DNA of 64,000 nt, taken from NCBI GenBank assembly GCA_027924645.1, contig BSBN01000233.1, positions 9,504,501 through 9,568,500 on the forward strand. Reading direction: 5' to 3'. The DNA comes from Cunninghamia lanceolata. Lineage: Eukaryota; Streptophyta; Pinopsida; Cupressales; Cupressaceae. The translations under genes and the position numbers were made by a program. Below the pieces are notes generated by a model. The model was not told the DNA's origin. It was given only the letters and a program-made list of their open reading frames with translations, and searched no databases. Shown here in pieces: positions 10,831 through 22,263 of this stretch. How positions within the stretch are numbered: the stretch's first letter is position 1; every line of letters begins with the position of its first letter.

Positions 10831-12077
10831 ATGGGTACTCTGAATATTGTAAAGATTTCTGATAGACCTCGCCCTACATTTAAGAAACATCCATACAAAT
10901 CCTTGGAGGTAGACCCCCTAGATGCATTTTCCAGTGTTTCGCATGGTGTTTTGCACACCGAAGATATTAGGGTTTATATACATGCAAATGTTGAAGAGTT
11001 TGGGGAATTCAAACTAAGAGATATCTATCACAAACAACTATTAGATGATTCATTTGAGCTCAAACCCCAATACATAGGCCTCCGGAATAAGCACTTTGCA
11101 CAATACATGCATTTCCCCTATTTTACAGAGGATGAATGGGTTAGGTACATTTTGAGCAGAATACATGACAATTTCATGTGGTTAAATGGACCATTCAAGA
11201 TCACTAAAGATGCCATTAGGGTAGTTACCGGGTTACACTCATCCAGTGGGATTCCTGTTCTTAAATCTGTAAAGAATCAAACTGTGAGTGAGGCTACTGG
11301 ATCAAAGTTTAACAAAAGAGCAATGACAGTAGATGACATCACTGATCTGGATGTCAAGTTTGCTTCTATGATCATTGGATATAAGATATATCATTCTAGC
11401 AAAGAAAATTCTGTACCTGGAACTGCCATATATACCGCTTATGAAATGTTAAGAAAGGATATAGACTATGATCTTTGTCAACTTCTCTTGAACCAACTCT
11501 TGGAGAATCTGTAGAAAATAAAGAAAGATAAAAAGAATTCATTCAAGTATGGTGGATTGATATTGTGCTTATTCTTCTACTTTATGAATGAGCTTCCCGG
11601 ATCTAATGGTTGGGTATGGGGGAATGATAGACTAGTAGCTATCCAAATCAGAGATTATTTGCATGGACTTGGTGACAACAAAGCACAAAATACAGCTCTG
11701 TGGGGATATTTCAAGAACTTTCAGAACATGATGCAAGCAAGAGAAAGGATTCCCCAGTCTCTTGTTGAGAAATACAAAGACACAATTTGCTTTATGGTAG
11801 AGACAGATCGGTGCCTAATGGAGGCAGTAGAACCAAGGACAGTCTGGACCATGAAATACAAAATTTGTATATTTTTCGGCCATCTATAAGAGCATTTTCT
11901 AAGCTCTTTATCCCTATACTCATATTTCTCCTATCAGTACTTATCAAACCTTGTATCTCTGATAATCTTTTTGCAAGAAATTCCTTCCAGACACTTGATC
12001 CGCATTACTTGATGTGTAAGGATTCAGCTGACAGAACAGAGTTTGTGAGAAGATTGACTATTCCGGGTGCCGACTAG
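10831..12077 (+). CDS. NA1 ORF2: protein of unknown family, one stop and one frameshift
   Basis: The ATG at 10831 opens MGTLNIVKISDRPRPTFKKH. The frame runs to TAG at 11512, continues in the same frame to 11889, then shifts and continues to 12077, about 410 codons in all. Landmarks are a central FMWLNGPFKITKDAIRVVTG (about 11175-11235), a helical region YGGLILCLFFYFMNELPG, and a final HYLMCKDSADRTEFVRRL that already lies inside the 3' LTR repeat. The NGP-x2-I-x2-D-x3-VTGL pattern recalls uncharacterised proteins carried by other plant retroelements, but I cannot name a family. No catalytic motif is visible. It sits where some elements carry an env-like or captured gene. Base composition is less decayed than in the surrounding Gy-in. 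Confidence 0.6.
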
Positions 12078-12636
12078 AAAGATAATGAAATCACTTGTGC
12101 GGATATATATAGGATGGATTTAGTTGTGAGAAGTGTTGTGGTGATATGTGATATGCGAATAAAAGCAGAGCAGAGTAGAAGCAGTAAGGAAGGTTCGGTA
12201 TGTGAAAGGAAAGCAGCATAAGAGAAGAGGAAAGATGAAGTGCAGCAGATCAGTGTACTGAGCCTAACCAAAACTGAACTCTAGCATATGTGGATGCCTC
12301 CAATCAGTTCAAGTATTGTATAACACTCTTTTGTAGACAGTGTGTCTCTTATAGGCAGTGTTCCTCCTTGTAAGCAGTGTGCTCAGGCAGTGAGCCCTAA
12401 TTGGCAAGTGCCATTTTTGTATTTCCTTATTCTTCTAACAGAGAATAATCTTTGGGTTAATCACCCCGTGGTTTTTTCCCTTAACAGGGTTTCCACGTCA
12501 AAAATACAGTGTCATGTGTTTTTCCATTTCATGATAATGTTTACTTGTTTGAATTAATGCTGCATTGATTACTAAGAAAGTTTAGAAAGAAGAAATAATT
12601 AGGATAACTGATTCACCCCCCTCTCAGTTATCAACA
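11994..12636 (+). repeat. NA1 3' LTR (short copy, 643 bp)
   Basis: Repeats 8481-9126 with scattered substitutions and ends CTCTCAGTTATCAACA at the target duplication. The first 444 bases of the 5' LTR and any polypurine tract are absent, and ORF2 runs straight into it. Confidence 0.8.
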
Positions 12637-12641
12637 GAAGC

Positions 12642-13152
12642 GTCTATCCCAACAAACCTCGATGAAGAACAATTTCAAACCATGGTAGGTCACATTACCT
12701 CACCTCACTCCCTATCCTTCACTAAAAAGGATGATATGTCAATCACCCAACCTCATAACGCCTCTCTTCATATTGAAGCCTTCATTCACAAACACAAGAT
12801 AAAGAGGGTCCTAATCAATGGAGGAGATGGTTTGAATAATTGCACCTTAAAGCTAATCCTTGCATTGGGATTTTTAGAGAAAGCTATAGATCCAAAAAAG
12901 AAAATCACTATCAAAGCCTATGATGAGGAGGAGAGAACTTCCAAGGGAATTTTTACTTTACCAATCAGAGTGGGACCTATAGTAAAAGATGTGTCTTGCC
13001 AAGTCCTCAATATGGAGCTAGCATACAACATTCTTCTTGGGAGACCATGGATACATGCTTTGAAAGTAGTACCATCAACATACCATCAGTGTATCAAGTT
13101 CCCTTATGAAGGTCAAGAGATAACCATCCAAGGTGACCCCAACCCATTTTAG
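12642..13152 (+). pseudogene. Gy-in aspartic protease
   Basis: The frame picks up directly after NA1. The retroviral-type protease has its active-site loop at about 12808-12840, reading VLINGGDGLNN. Most relatives have V-D-G-G there, so the catalytic aspartate is changed to asparagine, a G-to-A change. The flap and C-terminal motif (YNILLGRPWIHALKVVPSTY) are clear. It ends at TAG 13150, but the reading continues in frame into a linker and the G-patch region. In life it would cleave the GAG-POL polyprotein. Confidence 0.88.
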
Positions 13153-13700
13153 TATTGTAACTCCATTCATCCTAAACCTGAAGTGGTGATTCCTAACAAC
13201 CGTACCTCTGCTTCATCTTCATCCTGTGTTGACCCTGCTTCACTTGCTTCTACTTCAAAGGCATCCCAACCTAACCTTAGACTCAAATATAAGGGCTTGG
13301 GTGAGTACACAATCTCCCAATCCCTCTGTTTGGTACAGCTCCCCCTATCTCCAAGATCATATGGAAGACCCACTCTGAGCAAACCCAAAGCAGACAAAAC
13401 TGCCAAAGGTCTGTTTATCAAATGGGGAAGCCTCAAAGATGAGAGTGATGAAAAGGATATCCTACAATGGCTATACAAGGATGAAGACAATTCATCCACA
13501 CAACAAGACCATTGCACTATACAAACTGAACAATATGGTCAAGGATTCCAAATGCTACAAAGAATGGGATATGAAGGACATGGTCCACTCGGTTCAAGAA
13601 AAGATGGTATCACTGAACCCATCCAACCTCATACCTTGACGGCCTGAGACACTACAGGGCTAGGTTACACTAGCACATCAAGAACCAATAGAGCAAAGAA
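13153..13700 (+). pseudogene. linker plus G-patch domain behind the protease
   Basis: After a serine-rich linker the reading runs into GQGFQMLQRMGYEGHGPLG, then GITEPIQPHTLTA, a TGA stop (13645) and TTGLGYTS. This matches the glycine-rich G-patch consensus (aromatic-x-x-L-x-x-M-G-[WYF]-x2-G-x-G-LG ... G-I-x-E-P-I ... GLG). G-patch domains bind RNA or DEAH helicases in cellular proteins. In betaretroviruses one is fused to the C-terminus of the protease, where it assists reverse transcription. The same order here suggests a parallel role in this Tat family; that is inference. Confidence 0.75.
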
Positions 13701-14480
13701 GAATAAAGGCAAATAACCAAAAATATCTACTAGTAATCTAGTGGATCAAATTCAGTAACTGCAACTGGGGAGCAAGACTGATTCCAATGAATATGAGTGG
13801 GATAGTCTATCGGAGCTATCTTGTGATGCCAAAGGCATTGATGTTGTCCATGAGTATGACCCAACCCATGCAAATGAGAGACAAGGTCCAAGGGCTAGAC
13901 TACTAGAGTCTGACCCGCATGATAATGATAGTGAAAGTTGTGAGGAAAGAATGATACCTCGCTTGATGGATCCGCTAATAGAGAGTGCCATCGCAGACTT
14001 CATCCATGCTTTTAACAACTCTATCTTAACCATCAACACCATCGAACCAGACCAACCCAATGATCCCTTACCATTAGTACACCCTAAACTCATAGATTGG
14101 GACTTACAAGGCACTACCCTTGAGCTCGATACCTTTGAGAATGATGAAGCCATCATAGACAACCTTGAGCTTAGAGATCATATACTCGTAGGGGACCACA
14201 GAGCTGGCTATGCTATAGAACTCAATGAGAAGGCCTATTTTGGAGAGAGTGCTAAGCCTTTCAGTCTCAAAAATGTCAAAATGAAAGAAAGATCTAATGG
14301 TGAAAACTGCTCTGCGCAGTGTTAGATCATGAAAAAAGTAAAAATATAGACGTATCCAATGGTAAAAACCTCTCTAAGGTGCCAAAGGATGGAAGGCTTG
14401 ACCCTCTACCCAATCTTACACATAAGGAGAGATCTTCAATCTTGATAGAATCAGCAGAACCGATCAATGTCAGCACAGGT
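13701..14480 (+). pseudogene. Gy-in protease-RT linker region
   Basis: Reading frames 13951-14325 and its neighbours encode an acidic, low-complexity linker (for example YEWDSLSELSCDAKGIDVVH, later HILVGDHRAGYAIELNEKAY) that joins G-patch and RT. I recognise no domain. Several stops and a frame change at about 14325 break it. Confidence 0.6.
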
Positions 14481-15359
14481 GATAATCCTAGAATGATCCA
14501 CATGGTAAAGTCTTTAACAAAACAAGAAAAACTAGCATTCACCAACTTCTTCAAGAGAAAACAAATTGACTTTGCATGGACATACATAGATATGCCAGGG
14601 CTAGATCCAAATCTCATAATGCATCACTTATCTTTAGCTCCAGGAGCTAAACCAGTAAAGCAAAAACTTAGAAAGATGCACCCTCATGTGGCCCTCATGG
14701 TGAAAGAAGAGCTTAAGAAACTGATAGATGTCAGATTCATCAGACGAATAGACTATCCTAAATGGATTTTGAACATAGTACCAGTTGCCAAACTAGATGG
14801 TAGAGTCTGAATATGCAATGACTTCAGGGACCTGAGCAAAGCTTGTCTGAAAGATGACTTCCCCCTGCCAAACATTGACATGATTGTAGATCTCACGGCA
14901 GGGCACACCATGCTGTCACTAATGGATGGTTTTTCCAAATACAACCAGATAAAAATTGCACCTGAAGACCAACACAAGACTGCATTCACATGTTCTTGGG
15001 GCACCTATTGTTGGTGTGCCATGCCATTTGGTTTGAAAAATGCCGGTGCAACATATCAGAGAGCTATGACCACAATCTTCTATGACATGATGCACAATAT
15101 AATGGAAGACTATGTCAATGACATTCTAGCAAATTCACTCACAAGAGAAGGACACTTGGTAGTACTGAACAAAATCTTCAAAAGACTGGAAAAGTTTAAT
15201 ATGCACCTCAATCCAAAGAAGTGCATTTTTGGAGTTACCTCAAGTAAGCTACTTGGATACATAGTGTCCACTAATGGAATTGAAGTCGACCTAGCTAAAG
15301 TGAAGGCCATCATGGAAATGCCACCTCCTAAGAATCTCACTCAACTAAGGTCTCTATAG
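14481..15359 (+). pseudogene. Gy-in reverse transcriptase
   Basis: RT core of a Tat-type Ty3/gypsy element. It begins with LTKQEKLAFTNFFKRKQIDF, passes PKWILNIVPVAKLDGRV (stop at 14808) and RICNDFRDL-type sequence, then FSKYNQIKIAPEDQHKTAFT and MPFGLKNAGATYQRAMTTIF. The catalytic box reads YVND (15111-15122) instead of YVDD, so one metal-binding aspartate is lost. The C-terminal LGYIVSTNGIEVDLAKVKAI matches Gy-out at 1640-1700. The frame stops at TAG 15357 (CAA or CAG in Gy-out). Confidence 0.93.
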
Positions 15360-15970
15360 GGAAAACTACAATCTATCAGAAGATACATTTCTTAGTTGAC
15401 AAACAAGTGCCACCCATTTTCTCACCTGCTACATAAGAATGTCCCTTTCAAATGGAATGATTCATGTGAGCAAGCATTTCAGTAGTTAAAAGAGTATCAC
15501 ATGAAGCCACCTGTATTGATACCACCAATTCAGGGTAAACCTTTGCTACTGTATATCTCAGCTACACCAACAACTCTGGGAGCTCTCCTCACACAACAAA
15601 ACTATGAAGAGAAAGAACAAGCAATATATTATATCAGTCGAACATTTGTTGGCTATGAACTACAATACACACCAATTGAAAGAGCATGTCTTGCTATGTT
15701 CTTCACCTCACAAAAGTGGAGACATTACATGTTGTCACATTCTGTCAAACTAGTAGTAAAGATTGATCCACTCAAGTATTTACTCAAACAAAGCAGCCCT
15801 AATAGGTAGATTGTCCAAATGGGTCATGCTTCTCAGTGAGTTTGATATATAATATGTAGACAGGAAAGCAATAAAAGGCCAAGTACTTGCAGATCAACTG
15901 GCAGATGCACCTCTAATAGATAATAGCCCTCTGAGCTTTGAATTTCTAGACAAATCTATCTTTCACATAA
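15360..15970 (+). pseudogene. Gy-in RNase H, first (retroviral-type) domain
   Basis: It starts after the RT stop with the connection domain and GKPLLLYISATPTTLGALLT, ISRTFVGYELQYTPIERACL and LSHSVKLVVKIDPLKYLL. A frameshift near 15790 separates it from the rest. It would degrade the RNA strand during cDNA synthesis. Confidence 0.88.
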
Positions 15971-16548
15971 CCACAACAACCTGGAAAATGTACTTTGATA
16001 GATCATACACTAAGCATGGATCGGAAGCAGGTATCTTGTTGATCACACCTAGTGGTGACACCATTCCTAAATCATACAGATAACTATTTCCCTGCACTAA
16101 CAATGTGGCAGAGTATGAAGCCTTGGTCATTGGCATCAAGCTAGTAATTGAATGAAATATCCAAGAACTTCAAGTATATGGTGACTCATAGCTGGTCATA
16201 AATCAAGTAAATGATGACTACCAGACAAAAGATGAGAAATTAATCCCTTACAAATAGATGGTAGATGACTTCAAAGAATACTTTGTCAAGATCTCTTTTG
16301 AGCAGATACCAAGGATTGAGAACAAAGTTGCAGACACCATGGCCATGATCACATCTCTCCTTGATATTCTAGATAATCAATCATGTTATGAGTTCTTGGT
16401 AGAGCCAATATCCTGTCCTGCATATGACACCCTTGAATCCCATATCATTTACCACATTGTTGGAACTGATTCCCCCCTCTATGGAAAAATATTTGCCTAT
16501 CTTAAAGAGAATACCCTCCCACTCGATCTCTCTAGTAACCAAAAATGA
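15971..16548 (+). pseudogene. Gy-in second RNase H domain
   Basis: A second RNase H follows directly: TWKMYFDRSYTKHGSEAGIL, NNVAEYEALVIGIKL, VYGDS before a stop, and QIPRIENKVADTMAM. This archaeal-like extra RNase H is a lineage mark of Tat/Ogre elements. In Gy-out the same stretch is at 2371-2935. Stops at TAG and TGA codons are frequent. Confidence 0.87.
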
Positions 16549-17691
16549 ACCTTCATCTGCCAGGCATCTCGGTATGCCCTTGTCGCCAATACCCTATATT
16601 GCAGAGGTCTCAATGGTACTCTCCTTAGATGTCTTAATAGTGATGAATATCAAACTACCCTGAGTGAAGTGCATGATGGTATATGTGGGACCCACTCTAG
16701 TGGCCCTACCCTAGCCAAGAAACTCATACGTATGGGATACTACTGGCCAACAATGGAACAAGATTCCTATCATTTTGTAAAGAAGTGCAAAAAATGCCAA
16801 ATCCATGGGAAACTGATACATGCACCAGCACAGGAGCTGCAACCATTAACAAATACTTGGCTTTCTTTCAATGGGGACTTGACTTAGTGGGAAAGATTCA
16901 CCCTTCCTCATCCAGTGGCCATAAATTCACAATCACCACCACTGAGTACTTTACGAAGTTGATTGAAGTTGTGCCTTTAGCCAATATCACAGGCAAGGAT
17001 ATTGCCTCTTTTATCTTAAACTATATCATTTGTTGCTATGGTATCCCTTCGTCCATTGTCACAGATAATTTAAATTCCATATCTAGCATTGCTTTTCAAC
17101 CCCCTATTACCCCCAAGGCAATGTCCAGGCTGAGGCATCAAATAAAACCATCTTGAAAATCCTAAAGAAGATTGTCAATGATGCCGATCGTGATTGGCAT
17201 GTCTAATTAAATCCTGTGCTATGGGCCTATCGTACAAGCATCCGCACACCCACAGGTGCAACACCATACTCCCTGGTCTATGGATCTGAAGCTATCTTGC
17301 CCATTGAAGTCGAGATCCCATCCTTGCGAGTTTTGTTAAAAGGCCTCATATCTAATGAAGAGTACAGAGTATCCAGACTTCAAGAGTTAGAGCTACTCGA
17401 AGAAAGAAGGCAACAGGCCTTTAACCACCTAAAAGAATATCAACAATGGATGTCCAGAAGCTATAACCATAGGGTAAAACCCCAAGTTTTCCAAGTTGGT
17501 GATCTTGTCCTTAGAGAAAATCCTAGAAATTAGCAAGATAGAGAAAAGAAAGGCAAGTTTGAACCTAACTGGCTGGGTCCTTATGTCATCATTGTAGCCT
17601 ACGGGTCAGGGGCATATCAATTGGCTACATCTGATGGAGAACTATTTGATGATCCTATCAACATCATGCATCTTCACAAGTTCTATACCTA
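16549..17691 (+). pseudogene. Gy-in integrase
   Basis: The zinc-binding HHCC part reads through HDGICGTHSSGPTLAKKLI and CKKCQIHGK (16660-16810). The catalytic core follows from about 16880 (GLDLVGKIHPSSSSGHKFTI) after a frame change, but the stretch around the second catalytic aspartate is damaged. Compared with Gy-out, about 42 bases are missing after VTDN near 17065. The C-terminal part (YGSEAILPIEVEIPSLRVLL, VGDLVLRENPRN, then WLGPYVIIVAYGSGAYQLAT) is well preserved and ends near TAA 17690. It would insert the cDNA into the genome. Confidence 0.9.
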
Positions 17692-19689
17692 AACCCCAAT
17701 GCAAGGGAGGCCTTAAAAATTCAAAAAAATTAGAAAAATGATAAAAAAACAAACAAAAAAATTAGAAAAATGGAAAAATAACAAAAAATCGTCCTCTGGT
17801 GAAAACCTGGCAAACAAGCACCTTGGATAGGTACCATGATGAAAACTTGGCAAACACGTGTCATGTGTACTTTTAGCTTCTATGCAAATAAAAGCAAGTG
17901 GTGAAAACCTGGTAAATAGGTGCTATCTATGACAAACCACTTCCTCCATCTGTTGTAATCTCATATCTCTTGTGTCCATCATATCATTCATCTTGAGCCA
18001 GTCCTTTGAACCATTGTCAAACTACGTTGCCTCTGAGTTATCATGTAGGCAAGCTCATTCTTAATGTGCCCCTGAGGCTCCACTCCACTCCACTCCCCTT
18101 CCTTTCTGTCCATTCCTTCTAGTGTCGTCTATCCTGATGTCCATATCATTTCTACATCTTTGCCATCGCGTAGGTCTTAGGTCCATTAGGTTCACCCCGA
18201 ACTATGTTGCCTCTGTGTCGTCACGTAGGCAAGGCCATTTAGCAATGAGCCCCCGAGGCACTAGGTCATTCCTTAGGGTCCGTCTCTCCATGTCTATTTG
18301 TCCTATCACCCATAATAAGTCAATCCTTTGTCTAAATTAGGGGCAACTCCTCGACCTAGTTATAGATTTGGATTCTTGAATGCCACATGTTCTAAGAGGA
18401 TACCAATAAAGGATCATGATACCTTTCACTAGAGAAACACATGTAGCAAAGCAAGCTTCCCAAAATAAAAATCTTAGCACAAAAAAATCAAACCTATCCA
18501 AAGCAGAGCACCATACTGAAACACTCAAACTGACTCTATATCAATTATGGCAAAAAGACATATCTAATGAAAGAATGTTTTGTGAATAGGTTAACTTACA
18601 AAGTCTTGGATTTTTGTCATTATATCTTCCTATGCTACTCAAGGATGCCAAAAGCTAGAGATGCTATGATGGGGGCATAATCTTTTTCTTTGTCTATTGT
18701 TTGTGGATCAAACTTTAGTAATGTGATGACTCTTGTCTAACGACATGATCAACAAAAGATCATCGAGGACTTCCAAGGTCTAAACATGATAAAAGGCAAT
18801 CCTTGTCTGTTGAAATGCAAGAAGTACTCAGGTCATCTAGATTCAAGTTTGAATAGATGTGTGTATCAACTTGCTATATCAAAATCTATGTAAAAAGTAC
18901 TCAGGTCATCTCGGTTTAATTATACCTAGATGCTTATATTTTCTTACAACATTTCAAAAAGAGAAAACAAACAAAACATGCCCAATGATGAAAGAAAAAG
19001 ACTTGCAAATATCAAGATGACAATCCACATCCATCCCATATCCAACAATCCATATCAATCATGCAATAAGAAAATCCTGCAATATATCAAATGAAAGCTT
19101 GTATTTCTTCATCTCTTCTCTTCCACCTATCTATATCATCTCTATGTCAATTGAGTACATTTGGACATATCAAAAAAACATAGCATAAATAGCATATCAT
19201 ATCACATGAGATAGTCATTTACATGATTAAATCATTTTCATACATAGCAAGTGCATTAGGTCATCCACATACATGTGCATCCATATATCTTACCAAAAAA
19301 TCAAAAAACATAGACAAATACATATAGAGCTGCATAATCATATAAATAACATGTCACATCTTCAATTGCTTGCATATCAAATCATCCCAAATCCATCTAG
19401 TATGCATCACATATACAAAACATCATAAGATAGATTGCATCCATAGCATATAGAACATCAATAACTGCATCATCATAAGCATAAAAACATGTCCAAATGT
19501 ACAACATATCAAAAATATATGTCCATCTCTCAGAGTCATGTCATAAAATGTATACAAAAGTACAAACAAGATAGTGATACATGTCTCAGGGAAAAATAGT
19601 ACATATACATGCTATCTCAACCATTAAAAATGTGTACATCAACTCAAAAATTGGTACAAGTGTCCAAGCCTATCTAACCTTACTGTCAT
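17692..19689 (+). other. Gy-in 3' non-coding region
   Basis: After integrase comes an A-rich stretch, then three spaced copies of GGTGAAAACCTGGCAAAC-like words (17798, 17838, 17900). Two direct repeats of about 65 bp lie 180 bp apart (near 18018-18080 and 18198-18262, sharing ACTA-GTTGCCTCTG and GTAGGCAAG). The rest (18960-19660) is rich in CATATC and CATACAT words. The outer copy has all of these at 24703-26689. I see no sense coding. Confidence 0.7.
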
Positions 19690-22189
19690 GGAGCACTGCT
19701 CCCTACGCTGCCCTCTCCTCTATCTCCCCTTGACTATTGGGGGCCCCTCACTGATCCTACCAATCGAGACCCACCTACCCTCTGAGATACCACACACTGG
19801 CTCCTGAAGTTGGGTGCATGCTGATCTACTCACACTACCCCATGATATAAACCTATGTAATACTGAGCTTGAGCCTGTGCTCTAGCAAGCTCACTCTGTA
19901 CCTGAGCTAGCTGTGTCTGTGCCTGCTGTACCTATGATACCAAAAAGATAGAAGTACCATCTATACCCATAGCTGCCACAGCTGCATCTCTCTCTACTCT
20001 CATCGCCCTCACGCTAGCCAAAGCTACGTCTCTCTCTGGATATCTCTGATATTCATCCTGCATCTGTGTCTCTCTGAGACTCCATTGCTCTTAGATGGGC
20101 CCTCAGCTACCTAATCTGACCCTGTAATGTCACAATGGCCTACTGCTGTAGGTCAGGCTATGGAGCCTGCTGTGCTGGCATCTGTGCCTGTCCTATAACC
20201 TGCGGTTGCATAACTGCCTGCTGACCCGAAGGTCCCTCCCCAGACCTCCTCCTCTTTCTTGGTCTCCCCCCTCCTCCTCCATCTCCTCCATCATCCCCCC
20301 GATCTTTTCTCTCCCTCCTCCATCCTCCCCTCCTCCTGCTAGCTCCACTCTCATCATCTGAATCCTCCTCGTCTATACGAGGAGCCAGCTCTCCAGGTCT
20401 GGAATATCTAGGAAAGGGATGAGCGGTGAACCACTCCTCATAGTCGGCTATCATACACACATCTACTATATCCCTCCTCATGGACCAAGCTGCATGGGGA
20501 ATCTGTTGGAAGTCTGCCAAGGCCTCCTCGTATGATGCTACATGACCCCACCTGTATCTCTCGGCATGGGTCCTCAAAAATTGTGCCTAGCCTTGTGGTC
20601 TGCCCTACACTCTACCAAACTGTCTCTTCACTTTGCTCACAATCTGTCGCTCTAGTATGTACCTCATCCTACCAATGAGCCACCAAATCTGAAAATAGTA
20701 TGGCAACTCATAAGCCTCATCATCCCATACCTCGCAGTCTAGGTAGGGGTGCCAGACAACCTGATCCACATTGTCCAGTGCATGTCTCCAATACTCTAGC
20801 TTTCCCAGCTTGTGCTAGGAAATCACACCTACATAGCCATAACTGTAGGACTCATCCCTCTACCAATGAAATAAACATATCAGTCGTGTGATAGCTATGT
20901 GCTCCTACAACTAAAACTGCAAGAGAGACACACCCACTGACAAACTAGCTCCCTTGTGATACACCAATTGGTGCATATCTTTGTATAAGTGTGCCAACAC
21001 ACACACGCCCCAAGCATACCAAGTCCCATCAGTGATCATGCTCTCCAGTACCCTCCCCTAACTAGTCAGGAACCTGTGAGACCTCCTATCAGGGCATACT
21101 ATGCCACCAATCAATCCCGCCACTATACCTAAGAAGTAGTCATAGCAATCATGAATGTCCTGACATGAGATCACCTGTCCAACCAACTCTAGGTCATCAA
21201 ACACGCATCTACACTTAGCCAATCTAGCATCACACTATGACTCATACTCTAGTAGTTCTCCCTGAATAGGGAGGTGCAGAATACTATACACTTCCTCCAA
21301 AGTGATCGCCATCTGCCCCGTCGAAAGATGGAATGTCCCATCCTCACTGTGGAATTGCTCCACCACCGCAGTCAACAACCCTTGGTTTGTGCGAACCTCA
21401 GGCATGAAGAAAATATAATGAAGCCCCATAGCACCAAGTGCCTCGCGGTCTATCTCTGTTAGCATGTACCGCTGCAACAACAGCAAAGGGAACTGCTCTC
21501 GTGACATCAGGGTATCCGGGATATCCTTCTGCAAACAAGAAAACCATAGCGTCAAAGAAATCCATATCCAAGAAAACCTACTCAAAGTAACCAAGCTATC
21601 CTATCATTGACTTATCATATCAAATTAATCAAAACAACATATCATCTCTTGACTAGATTCTTGGCAATCTCAGAGATTGCTTATCAATTGACGCATTGAT
21701 CAAGGTGCCAATTGGGTTAATGTCTCTAAGTCAACAAATTTTCCTAGTACAAATACGTCGATCCAAGTGGCAAATGTGCTGATCCATATCATATGCGCCA
21801 CTTCACTATGAATGTGCCAATCCTTGACATGTATGTGATGTTCGGGCACATGTGCCTCTCCTTATGTCACATGCACTATTCCCCAATGGATGCGCCAATT
21901 CCCAGACTATATGTGCACAACTATCGTATGCGCCGAAAGATATCTCAAATGCACATCTTAGTAGCATATGCACCATTTCAGAGTGTATATGCGCTGAACT
22001 ACGGTTCGGCGCATCTGTCCTAGCCTTTTTCCCTAAGCATTTATTGCCCTAAAAATGACTTTTAGCAAGTTTTGACAAACTACATACCAGTGGTCCTGCC
22101 TCAGCTAGCCGATCAAACCATCAGACTCACCCAAACTGGTGCTCCTTGCACGAAATATCCACCTCTCTGTCGATTGCTCTAGTTGCCAT
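19690..22189 (-). pseudogene. antisense split gene with plant mobile domain (PMD), Gy-in copy
   Basis: On the strand opposite gag-pol. Exon 1 runs from ATG 22189 to 22088 (34 codons, starting MATRAIDREVDISCKEHQFG and then two TGA stops). The proposed intron is 22087-21529. Exon 2 starts KDIPDTLMSREQFPLLLLQR and keeps the frame (phase 0). Exon 2 carries a PMD-like (aminotransferase-like plant mobile domain) core with GTFHLSTGQMAITLEEVYSI (21240-21340) and LIGGIVCPDRRSHRF. Its tail holds WFTAHPFPRYSRPGELAPRI, an acidic run and an Arg/Gly-rich run. The first tail stop is at 20158, but Gy-out has glutamine codons at some later stops, so the gene probably ran to about 19690. A TATA box lies 75 bases upstream of the ATG. 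PMD proteins are linked to silencing and meristem maintenance in plants; the role here is unknown. Confidence 0.8.
21529..22087 (-). other. putative intron of the antisense PMD gene
   Basis: Minus-strand donor CTG/GTATGTAG (GT at 22087-22086) and acceptor TTCTTGTTTGCAG/AAGG (AG at 21530-21529) preceded by a pyrimidine-rich tract. Joining them keeps phase 0 and fuses exon 1 to the PMD core. The 559-base intron contains ATGCGCC-type word repeats (21770-22020). In Gy-out the acceptor is kept as TTGGTTGTAG, while the donor GT has become AT. Confidence 0.68.
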
Positions 22190-22263
22190 AATCTCCTAAG
22201 CTCTCAAAGACCAATAAACTAAAGACAAGTGTGCAAATGAATAGAATTTGTGGACCCAGCTCC

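Larger units (their letters stand above)
8037..12636 (+). mobile_element. NA1: non-autonomous copia-like LTR element inserted in Gy-in
   Basis: A 4.6-kb unit flanked by GAAGC on both sides (8032-8036 and 12637-12641). Removing it restores the Gy-in GAG-protease frame. It starts TATTGG (probably a decayed TGTTGG) and ends CAACA. It has a 5' LTR, an iMet-type PBS, a coiled-coil/zinc-knuckle ORF, a second ORF of unknown family and a 3' LTR-like repeat that is shorter than the 5' one. There is no protease, integrase or RT, so it must have moved with enzymes from another element. PBS type and LTR style (CCCCCCTCTCAGTTATCAACA end) place it near the copia elements further right. Confidence 0.85.

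Noticed and set aside
13167..14162. minus-strand frames of 116 and 136 codons
   Set aside because: They are shadows of the protease, G-patch and linker coding on the plus strand.
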